From: Paracoccaceae bacterium
GTDB lineage: Bacteria > Pseudomonadota > Alphaproteobacteria > Rhodobacterales > Rhodobacteraceae
Assembly (NCBI GenBank): GCA_011523445.1
Contig: WTGT01000175.1
Location: forward strand, 1 to 6,663
Direction: 5' to 3'
Length of the DNA stretch: 6,663 nt
The stretch's first letter is position 1. Every line of letters starts with the position of its first letter. Positions 1-5,644 of this stretch are shown piece after piece. A program made the translations under genes and the position numbers. The notes under the pieces were generated by a model that worked only from the letters and a program-made list of their open reading frames with translations, had not been told where the DNA came from and made no database searches.

Positions 1-97
1 CGCCACATGCAGGGCCTCGTTTGCCTTGTACAACACTAAGGAAGAAGTGGATAAATTGGTTGATGGATTAGTTCTGTGCAGAAAGCTCTTTGATTAA
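1..97 (+). CDS. sufS: Cysteine desulfurase SufS, C-terminal end only (partial)
   Basis: The first 97 bases hold 31 complete codons (from base 2) ending in TAA at 95-97. The peptide reads ATCRASFALYNTKEEVDK and then a short amphipathic helix ending in KLFD. The CRASFALYNTKEEVD stretch is the conserved C-terminal signature of group II (SufS/CsdA) PLP-dependent cysteine desulfurases. These enzymes take sulfur from cysteine as a persulfide for Fe-S cluster assembly in the cytoplasm. The Arg of CRAS corresponds to the substrate-carboxylate-binding Arg of E. coli SufS. The active-site Cys and the PLP Lys lie upstream of the window and cannot be checked. SufS is preferred over CsdA because of the close match to the SufS tail, but the two are hard to separate on 31 residues. 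The gene ends 46 bases before phoR, with no clear terminator between them. Confidence 0.85.
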   Translation, partial: ATCRASFALYNTKEEVDKLVDGLVLCRKLFD

Positions 98-106
98 TAT
101 CCCTGC

Positions 107-150
107 ATGTCAATTTTCTGATTGAATATGATTTACTGTTATCATGACAG
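107..150 (+). promoter_or_regulatory. Possible weak Pho-box-like repeats upstream of and over the phoR start
   Basis: The known PhoB site is a direct repeat of CTGTCAT-like 7-mers spaced 11 bases apart, start to start. Here ATGTCAA (107-113) and CTGATTG (118-124) have that spacing but match the consensus at only 5/7 and 3/7. CTGTTAT (136-142) matches at 6/7 but is out of phase with that pair. ATGACAG (144-150), which includes the phoR start codon, is an exact CTGTCAT on the minus strand. The last two form a 15-base imperfect inverted repeat (136-150) centred just before the ATG. A -10-like TATGAT lies at 127-132 without a good -35. This could be degenerate autoregulation by PhoB, or chance in AT-rich DNA. 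Confidence 0.2.
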
Positions 151-1205
151 AGCCTGTTTGTTCAATTGAAGAAGTAATAGCCGGATTCCCCATCCCGGTA
201 ATTCTTGTTGACAAATCCATGATGATAATTTCAACCAATTCTGAGGCAACAAAATACTTTAATTCACCACTGGTTGGGAATTCCCTCTATTTACTGTTCA
301 GACAGCCGGATGTGCTGAAGTGTATCAAGGAATCACTTTCCGAAAGGGAAGTCAAGATTGCAAATATCATTGAAACCAGAAATGAAATTGAAAAAAACCT
401 TACACTCATGTTCAATCCTGTTGATTTAAATTCTCAGGAGGAGAGGGTACTGGTAATTTCCTTGATCGATGAATCTATTAGGGGAAGTGCCGAACAAATG
501 AGAAGGGATTTTGTTGCCAATGTCAGCCATGAACTCAAAACTCCACTCACTTCATTGTACGGATTTATTGAAACTCTGAAAAACGATAGCTGGGATGATC
601 CGCAAGCCAGAATAAAATTCCTCGAAATAATGGAAAATGAAGCCTTTCGCATGAACAGGTTGGTTCGTGATTTGTTGTCTCTTTCAAAAGTCGAGGTAAA
701 TGAAACTACAGAGCCATCCAGGGAAGTCAATCTCAGTGATGTGTTGGATATAGCCAAGAATGCCATGCGGCCTCTAACACAAAAATATGAAACACGTATC
801 CTGATAAGTGGATTGAATTCGAATTTTGCAATTCGGGGAGACAAGGATCAACTCATTCAGGTATTCAACAACCTTTTGGAAAATGCAATAAAGTACGGTC
901 CAGCCAAGGGAAACGTTGAATTGAATTGTGAACTGGTAAAAGAAAATTATCTGGCCAATCAGGACCATGTCAAGATTGATATCAGGGATTACGGAAACGG
1001 ATTTGATCCCATACACATACCCAGACTTACTGAGAGGTTTTACAGGATAGACAAACACCGTTCGAGGGAAGTAGGTGGTACCGGGTTAGGTCTGGCAATT
1101 GTTAAACATATATTGAACCGACATCGGGGTAGGTTGGAAATTTCCAGTGATATTGGCAAGGGAAGCGTGTTCTCAGTTATCCTACCCTTGCTGCCGCAAA
1201 ACTAG
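144..1205 (+). CDS. phoR: Phosphate-regulon sensor histidine kinase PhoR, soluble form without membrane segments
   Basis: This 353-residue histidine kinase is predicted to autophosphorylate and pass phosphate to PhoB, encoded 1.6 kb downstream. Residues about 8-110 form a PAS-like domain (FPIPVILVD start). The HisKA dimerisation helix carries the H-box VSHELKTPL with the phospho-acceptor His129. The ATPase domain has the N-box NNLLENAIKY (242-251), the G1 box DYGNG (282-286), the F-box LTERFYR (295-301) and the G2 box GGTGLGL (311-317), so all catalytic motifs are intact. The oddity is the N-terminus. Family members usually begin with one or two membrane helices, and this protein starts directly at the PAS domain. 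An in-frame stop (TGA 129-131) precedes ATG144 and sufS ends at 97, so there is no room for a missed N-terminal extension. No good Shine-Dalgarno is visible before the ATG. PhoR is assigned rather than another kinase because of the PAS-HisKA style and the pstB-phoU-phoB neighbours. Confidence 0.9.
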   Translation: MTEPVCSIEEVIAGFPIPVILVDKSMMIISTNSEATKYFNSPLVGNSLYLLFRQPDVLKCIKESLSEREVKIANIIETRNEIEKNLTLMFNPVDLNSQEERVLVISLIDESIRGSAEQMRRDFVANVSHELKTPLTSLYGFIETLKNDSWDDPQARIKFLEIMENEAFRMNRLVRDLLSLSKVEVNETTEPSREVNLSDVLDIAKNAMRPLTQKYETRILISGLNSNFAIRGDKDQLIQVFNNLLENAIKYGPAKGNVELNCELVKENYLANQDHVKIDIRDYGNGFDPIHIPRLTERFYRIDKHRSREVGGTGLGLAIVKHILNRHRGRLEISSDIGKGSVFSVILPLLPQN

Positions 1206-1331
1206 TTGATGGAGAAAATCACATTTTGGGGAATAGTAAAATTTCACAAAACCTTCAAGGTTTGTTGTTTCAATAGCTGTAATTTTGGATTAGATTGTTG
1301 ATAACAACTGAATTCTAGTAGTGATGCCAAA
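1206..1331. other. phoR-pstB spacer, where pstSCA would normally lie
   Basis: This 126-base AT-rich gap separates two genes that in related operons are separated by the phosphate-transporter genes (pstS/pstC/pstA, or pstC/pstA). I see no coding remnant in it in any frame. It contains a small hairpin, AAACC (1249-1253) and GGTTT (1259-1263) around TTCAA, followed by T-rich sequence (1261-1270), and a second short one, TTGTT (1295-1299) and AACAA (1303-1307). Neither is GC-rich enough to call a terminator. A promoter for pstB could sit here, but I found no convincing -35/-10 pair. Confidence 0.5.
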
Positions 1332-2093
1332 GTGTCTAGAAATAAGATAACAACAAGAAACGTGAGTGTTTCCTATTCCGGAAAACAGGCCTTGTTTGAT
1401 GTGTCACTCGATATCCAAGATAAAACTGTAACATCATTGATTGGCCCTTCGGGTTGTGGTAAATCTACTTTTCTGAGGTGTATCAACCGTATGAATGATA
1501 CCATACCCCAATGTCAGGTTAGTGGCCAAATAGAAATTGATGGTGAAGATATCCACAAGAAGTCGGTTGACCCCGTTCTGTTAAGAGCAAGGGTTGGAAT
1601 GGTTTTTCAGAAACCCAATCCGTTTCCGAAATCAATATTCGACAATGTGGCTTATGGACCAAGAATTCACGGTCTGGCCAATAACAAGCAGGAGCTGGAG
1701 GAAATTGTGCATAAGTCATTGATAAATGCCGCACTATGGGATGAAGTCAAGGATCGTTTACAGGAACCGGGAACCGGGCTGTCGGGTGGGCAGCAACAGC
1801 GTTTGTGTATCGCCAGGGCAATTGCGACACAACCTGAGGTATTGTTAATGGATGAACCCTGTTCAGCACTGGATCCAATTGCAACTTCACAGATCGAGGA
1901 CCTGATTGACCAGTTAAAGAATGATTATACAGTGGTAATTGTAACCCACTCAATGTCACAGGCTGCCAGGATAAGCCAGATGACTGCATTTTTCCATCTC
2001 GGGTACTTGATCGAGCAAAATGCAACAAATGTAATTTTTACCAACCCTTCCGACGAAAAAACCGAAAGCTATATCACTGGTAGGATAGGTTGA
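1332..2093 (+). CDS. pstB: Phosphate ABC-transporter ATP-binding protein PstB
   Basis: This 253-residue ABC ATPase has the normal length for PstB. It would power phosphate import through PstCA at the inner face of the membrane and, with PhoU, help signal phosphate status to PhoR. Walker A is GPSGCGKS (38-45), followed by FLRCINRMND, which is typical of PstB. The Q-loop is at Gln93 in MVFQKPNPFPKSIFDNVAYG, a PstB hallmark. The signature is LSGGQQQR (150-157), Walker B is LLMDEP (171-176), and the switch His is His206 in VTHSM. All catalytic motifs are intact. The start is GTG at 1332. The nearby ATG at 1324 is in another frame and soon stops, and the frame is closed upstream by TAA at 1302-1304. 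No strong ribosome-binding site is visible. The gene lies directly after phoR with no pstS, pstC or pstA, so its membrane partners must be encoded elsewhere or be absent. Confidence 0.93.
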   Translation: MSRNKITTRNVSVSYSGKQALFDVSLDIQDKTVTSLIGPSGCGKSTFLRCINRMNDTIPQCQVSGQIEIDGEDIHKKSVDPVLLRARVGMVFQKPNPFPKSIFDNVAYGPRIHGLANNKQELEEIVHKSLINAALWDEVKDRLQEPGTGLSGGQQQRLCIARAIATQPEVLLMDEPCSALDPIATSQIEDLIDQLKNDYTVVIVTHSMSQAARISQMTAFFHLGYLIEQNATNVIFTNPSDEKTESYITGRIG

Positions 2094-2095
2094 TT

Positions 2096-2101
2096 AAGGA
2101 G
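2096..2101 (+). promoter_or_regulatory. Ribosome-binding site AAGGAG that sets the phoU start
   Basis: AAGGAG is a near-perfect Shine-Dalgarno placed 6 bases before ATG2108. It lies inside the alternative reading that would begin at TTG2090, so it argues for the ATG as the true phoU start. It is the strongest such site in the window. Confidence 0.75.
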
Positions 2102-2107
2102 TTTCAA

Positions 2108-2833
2108 ATGGAATCAAAGCACATTCATTCTGCCTTTGATGATGAACTGAATCAGATAACAACCCAACTTGTTACCATGGGTGGCATGGTGGAAAATGCC
2201 TTGAGACTTACCAATAAATCTCTGAAAAAAAGAGATTCTCGGATTGCCGAAGAAGTTGTGGCTGGGGATGATGAAATTGATCTCATGGAAGAGGAAATTA
2301 CCAATTCAGCCATTAAACTCCTGGCCTTATGGCAACCTCAGGCAAAGGATCTCAGAACTATTGTTGTTATCATGAAAATTGCAACAAATCTTGAGAGAAT
2401 AGGGGACTATGCAAAAAACATTGCCAAAAGGGTTGATGAAGTAATCAATTATGATGGTAAGGAAAAATTGGCAATCGGTTCGGTCAGAAGACTTACCAAG
2501 GCAGTACAAGTTCAAATAAAGGAAACACTGGATTCATTTATCCAGCAGGACATTGAGAAAGCGGAATCAATCATTATCAAGGATGAAGACATTGATCAGA
2601 TGTACAACTCGCTTTTCCGTGAACACCTCACATTCATGATGGAAGATGCCCGTAATATTTCCACTACAATGCATTTGCTGTTTATTGCAAAAAACCTGGA
2701 GAGAATAGGTGATCATTCAACCGGAATTGCCGAGCAAATTATTTTTCTGGTTTCCGGCAAACTACCTAAGGATAATCGTTCAAAACTGGTAACAACCTCC
2801 TTTGATGAAATCACCGAAAATCAGGACGATTAA
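2108..2833 (+). CDS. phoU: Phosphate signalling regulator PhoU
   Basis: This 241-residue, all-helical PhoU has two tandem PhoU domains, the usual architecture and length. PhoU mediates repression of PhoR by the phosphate transporter when phosphate is plentiful, and limits uptake. Each half carries the metal-binding repeat: ATNLERIGDYAKNIAKR around residues 92-108 (Glu96, Asp100) and AKNLERIGDHSTGIAEQ around residues 194-210 (Glu198, Asp202). The N-terminal helix HIHSAFDDELN is typical of the family. The start chosen is ATG2108, six bases after AAGGAG. A TTG at 2090 in the same frame, overlapping the pstB stop by four bases, would add six residues but has no comparable site. The stop overlaps the phoB start (TAATG, 2831-2835), which implies translational coupling. 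The gap from the pstB stop is only 14 bases, so pstB, phoU and phoB form one transcript. Confidence 0.94.
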   Translation: MESKHIHSAFDDELNQITTQLVTMGGMVENALRLTNKSLKKRDSRIAEEVVAGDDEIDLMEEEITNSAIKLLALWQPQAKDLRTIVVIMKIATNLERIGDYAKNIAKRVDEVINYDGKEKLAIGSVRRLTKAVQVQIKETLDSFIQQDIEKAESIIIKDEDIDQMYNSLFREHLTFMMEDARNISTTMHLLFIAKNLERIGDHSTGIAEQIIFLVSGKLPKDNRSKLVTTSFDEITENQDD

Positions 2834-3522
2834 TGGAGAAGAACCTCCCGGTAGTTTTGATCGCTGAGGATGACCAGTCCCATATGGAACTGCTTTCTTA
2901 CAACCTTGAGAACTCCGGGTTCAAGGTCATAAAGGCATCAAACGGACGTGATGCACTGGATATGACAAAGGAACTCAAACCTGACATCGTATTACTTGAC
3001 TGGATGCTGCCCAAACTATCCGGTATAGAAGTGTGTACTTATTTGAGAGCATCACAGTCCTTACAGGACATACCCGTCATTATCGTCTCGGCACGGGAAG
3101 ATGAAGAAGACAGGGTGCATGGTCTTGAGATTGGGGCCGATGATTATATTGTCAAACCATTCTCCGTTTCGGAATTGATCGCGAGGGTAAAGGCTAACTT
3201 ACGGCGAACAAGACCAAGTTCAGTTGGGCAAAAGCTTGTATACAAGGATATCATCCTTGATTCAGAACAGTTCAAAGTTTACCGCGATGGTAAGTTGTTG
3301 AAACTTGGCCCCACTGAGTTCAATCTCCTAGCTACCTTCATAGAGAAACCAGGGAGGGTCTGGTCCCGTGATCAGTTACTCAATCGAATCTGGGGCAGGG
3401 ATATCTATGTGGAAATCAGGACGGTTGACGTACATATCGGTCGCTTGAGGAAAGCATTGTGCCAATATGGTGGAGAGGATTACTTAAGGACTGTTCGAGG
3501 TACTGGATACGCACTAGGATAG
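2833..3522 (+). CDS. phoB: Phosphate-regulon response regulator PhoB
   Basis: This 229-residue OmpR/PhoB-type regulator has the full length of the family. The receiver domain (about 6-124) has the acidic pair Asp13/Asp14, the phospho-acceptor Asp56 in LLDWMLP, Ser86 in VSARED and Lys108 in YIVKPFS. These match E. coli PhoB Asp10, Asp53, Thr83 and Lys105 with an offset of three. The winged-helix DNA-binding domain (about 132-229) includes LGPTEFNLL, WSRDQLLNRIWG and the recognition helix RTVDVHIGRLRKAL (196-209), and ends with the wing RTVRGTGYAL. Phosphorylated PhoB binds Pho boxes and activates phosphate-starvation genes. The start ATG overlaps the phoU stop by one base. The final gene of the cluster, it runs convergently towards the next gene, 93 bases away. 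Only the family-typical Ser/Thr exchange is seen at position 86. Confidence 0.95.
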   Translation: MEKNLPVVLIAEDDQSHMELLSYNLENSGFKVIKASNGRDALDMTKELKPDIVLLDWMLPKLSGIEVCTYLRASQSLQDIPVIIVSAREDEEDRVHGLEIGADDYIVKPFSVSELIARVKANLRRTRPSSVGQKLVYKDIILDSEQFKVYRDGKLLKLGPTEFNLLATFIEKPGRVWSRDQLLNRIWGRDIYVEIRTVDVHIGRLRKALCQYGGEDYLRTVRGTGYALG

Positions 3523-3523
3523 A

Positions 3524-3619
3524 ATAGGTTCGAAGAACTATCGATCCCAGTTACCTGTAGAAACCAATTAATCAGTTTACACTGATCAATCAGCCTGCTA
3601 CTCTCATGTAATTGATTAC
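3524..3619. terminator. Candidate hairpins in the convergent phoB / hydrolase spacer
   Basis: Three small inverted repeats are packed between the two converging genes. Bases 3524-3541 form a 7-pair stem with one bulged G around GAA. ATCAGT (3571-3576) pairs with ACTGAT (3581-3586) around TTAC. GTAAT (3608-3612) pairs with ATTAC (3615-3619), overlapping the hydrolase stop. The position fits bidirectional transcription termination. The stems are short and AT-rich and lack a clean T-run, so none is a textbook intrinsic terminator. Confidence 0.35.
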
Positions 3620-4509
3620 ACTTCTTCCCTGTGCAATGCCTGGCAAAGGCAATGAACTCCACCACCACCAAGGGTAAACATCGACATGTCCGGATCATAA
3701 ACATCGAATCCCAAGGCCCTCATTTTACCGTTCAGTTCAGTTGCTCCAGCCATAGATAGTACTTTGTCATTACCTAATGCAACAAGATTGACACCCAGAT
3801 TTTTTGCCTCACGATATTCAACATCAACGATTTCGATACCCCAACCCTTGACAATATCCACCAACCAGGGCTCCATTGCATCCACACAGGCTACTGCCAA
3901 TTTCTCGGCTAGGGGAACGATCAATCCATCCATATGGACAAATTCACGGCTAATAGGCGCCACAACTGCTTCCCAGCCTTCTGCCCTAACATATTCGGCG
4001 ACCTGTTCTGACCCTTCCTTTTCTGATCTTTCTCCACAATAGCCAATCAGAACACGTCCAGGTTCAATGATATTGAAATCGCCACCTTCAAAATGGCCGG
4101 CTGTAGCATACTTCCAGATCGGGATATTGTTATCCTGATAGAATTTGATTGCAGTAACATAATCTGCCCGACGGCATTTCAATTGCATGTGGCAAATCAA
4201 GGCCCCCCAAGGTGTCATGGCAGAACTGTCTCGGGCAAAGAAATTTCGGTGTAATGCCTCATCACTGTCCAGATAATGACAATTAACATCGTTTTCCTTG
4301 TAAATTGATACCATTTCGGCATGTTGTGCCATGGCTGTCTGCAGATTGAAAGTAGCACCTGTCATATGAGCGTTGGCCAAGGTACGTCCAATTAGGGGAC
4401 CGGCTTCTACCCATCGGTAATACTCTGGTGTTCCCAAGAGTACATCAGTCAGTTTGGCATAATCATTATTGATTCCCCATTGAGGAGATGATTGAGTATT
4501 GCTATCCAT
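3616..4509 (-). CDS. Arginine deiminase / dimethylarginine dimethylaminohydrolase-family enzyme (substrate unknown)
   Basis: This is a 297-residue cytosolic protein of the guanidino-group-modifying (amidinotransferase/ADI/DDAH) superfamily, which hydrolyses or transfers the guanidino group of arginine-like substrates through a Cys thio-adduct. The complete catalytic set is visible: Asp94 in FARDSS, Glu141 and Asp144 in HFEGGDF, His192 and Asp194 in FVHMDG, and Cys287 in GGGGVHCLCQ near the C-terminus. These match Asp166, Glu224, His278, Asp280 and Cys406 of Pseudomonas arginine deiminase. At under 300 residues it is shorter than true arginine deiminase (about 410) and nearer in size to DDAH and related hydrolases, so citrulline formation from arginine or a methylated arginine is plausible but not shown. 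A second Cys (289) follows the nucleophile. The start ATG (complement of 4507-4509) has only a weak GGTGA-like site upstream. It is convergent with phoB and divergent from the desaturase gene, so it is probably a single-gene transcript. Confidence 0.82.
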   Translation of the reverse strand: MDSNTQSSPQWGINNDYAKLTDVLLGTPEYYRWVEAGPLIGRTLANAHMTGATFNLQTAMAQHAEMVSIYKENDVNCHYLDSDEALHRNFFARDSSAMTPWGALICHMQLKCRRADYVTAIKFYQDNNIPIWKYATAGHFEGGDFNIIEPGRVLIGYCGERSEKEGSEQVAEYVRAEGWEAVVAPISREFVHMDGLIVPLAEKLAVACVDAMEPWLVDIVKGWGIEIVDVEYREAKNLGVNLVALGNDKVLSMAGATELNGKMRALGFDVYDPDMSMFTLGGGGVHCLCQALHREEV

Positions 4510-4648
4510 CCGGTCACCATTTAACCTTATCTACCTAAAAATCAGTGGAAAACACCCGAAAGTCAAAAATGTAAAGTATTTCCTGCAAATTATTTTCTAC
4601 TTATATAAATAGATTATTATTCTTGCCAGTTCGAAATTTAGGAAAAAA
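4510..4648. promoter_or_regulatory. Divergent promoter region (hydrolase / desaturase)
   Basis: This 139-base AT-rich spacer lies between two divergently transcribed genes and must hold promoters for both. On the + strand a TATAAA -10-like element is at 4604-4609, but the -35 region about 17 bases upstream (around 4581-4586) is poor. A Shine-Dalgarno AGGA (4640-4643) lies five bases before the desaturase ATG. I could not place the minus-strand promoter with confidence, and I see no clear operator repeat. Confidence 0.4.
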
Positions 4649-5638
4649 ATGGAAGATGCCGTCTTTTCTCGAAGGAAATTGATTACTCCTGCTGAATTAA
4701 GAGAACTGAGTCAAAAATCCGATTTCAGGGGATTCCTGCAACTTGGCTCACATTTCGGTTCCTTGATCTTGGTAGGATATCTGCATGCCTTAGCCATGGG
4801 TTCCTATTGGGTACTCTTGACTGGGTTTGTACTTGGTGTAATTATCAATTTCCTGTACGCTGGCGAGCATGAGCTTTCCCACGGAACAGTGTTTAAAACC
4901 CGCTGGTTAAATATTTTTTTCGGGAGAGTTATCGGTTTTTTTCAATTATTCCCAAGGGATTTTGATCAGATTATGCACTTCGCCCATCATCAGTGGACCC
5001 AGGACTGGGAACGAGATGGAGAATTGATCAGGGAACCCTATACCTTGAATACCTATCTACTTTGGTTGTCTGGCGCAACCTATTGGAGGAATAGAGTATT
5101 TGGGATAGTCCGAAGGGCACGGGGAATAATTATCGAACCCTTCATTCGGAAAGAGGAAGAAGGAAAGGTTATTTTGGAATCAAGATTGCATATCCTTGGT
5201 TATGTATTAATCGCAATTGCATCAATCTATTTTCAAACCTGGGTTGTTTTGACCTTTTGGATACTTCCCATGGTTCTAACCAAGCCCATTCATCAACTCC
5301 AAAATACAATCGAGCATCTAGGTTTGAGTCATGAGGATGATATTTTGAAAAATACTAGATCAACCAGGACGAATGCCGTGATGAGATGGTTATGCTGGCA
5401 AATGCCATATCATACAGCACATCATACTTTTCCCGGTGTTCCATTTTGGAAACTGAAAAAATTGAATGAAAAAATGGAACAGAAGGTGCCATATGTTCAC
5501 CGAATGGGATGGATCGAGTTTCAGATCGAGGTCATACGCAAACTTGCTGCCAAGGATGAAAAGGATTATCCCATGAACGAGGTTTGGGTTGTCCCGAACA
5601 GTTATGGCAGGGATTACAGAATTCCAGCTGAGGGTTAA
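4649..5638 (+). CDS. Membrane fatty-acid-desaturase-family di-iron oxygenase
   Basis: This 329-residue integral-membrane protein belongs to the fatty acid desaturase / hydroxylase family, which uses a di-iron centre held by histidines to desaturate or hydroxylate lipid-like substrates. Three histidine boxes are present: HELSH (74-78), HFAHH (110-114) and HTAHH (255-259). A fourth conserved segment, QNTIEH (218-223), adds a probable ligand His223. Hydrophobic stretches at about 36-70 and 182-210 are long enough to give two membrane hairpins. The catalytic boxes fall on the same side, as in the family. No fused electron-donor (cytochrome b5 or ferredoxin) domain is present, so an external reductase is needed. 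The start ATG has AGGA at good spacing. The TIM-barrel gene follows after six bases, implying an operon. The box pattern does not identify the substrate: acyl lipid, amino-acid derivative or another hydrophobic compound are all possible. Confidence 0.85.
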   Translation: MEDAVFSRRKLITPAELRELSQKSDFRGFLQLGSHFGSLILVGYLHALAMGSYWVLLTGFVLGVIINFLYAGEHELSHGTVFKTRWLNIFFGRVIGFFQLFPRDFDQIMHFAHHQWTQDWERDGELIREPYTLNTYLLWLSGATYWRNRVFGIVRRARGIIIEPFIRKEEEGKVILESRLHILGYVLIAIASIYFQTWVVLTFWILPMVLTKPIHQLQNTIEHLGLSHEDDILKNTRSTRTNAVMRWLCWQMPYHTAHHTFPGVPFWKLKKLNEKMEQKVPYVHRMGWIEFQIEVIRKLAAKDEKDYPMNEVWVVPNSYGRDYRIPAEG

Positions 5639-5644
5639 TCGATC

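Noticed and set aside
434..1058. Open frames on the minus strand within phoR (94 and 136 codons)
   Set aside because: They lie opposite a gene with all kinase motifs intact, resemble no family I recognise, and have no ribosome-binding signal. They are shadows.
1277..1283. CTGTAAT as a Pho box upstream of pstB
   Set aside because: This single half-site matches 6/7, but the partners 11 bases up- and downstream do not match, so it is not a credible box.
1249..1307. Intrinsic terminator after phoR
   Set aside because: The stems have five pairs with few GC pairs and no proper T-run. They are mentioned only as a spacer property.
1519..2028. Minus-strand open frames within pstB
   Set aside because: They are opposite a fully conserved ABC ATPase, with low-complexity unrecognisable translations. 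They are shadows.
3480..3704. Minus-strand frame spanning the phoB end and the hydrolase end
   Set aside because: It overlaps both real genes and shows no family resemblance, so it is not a gene filling the spacer.
3764..4042. Plus-strand 92-codon frame inside the hydrolase gene
   Set aside because: It is antisense to the conserved catalytic region, rich in Ser/Thr/Pro as is typical of reverse-strand translation, and has no start signal.
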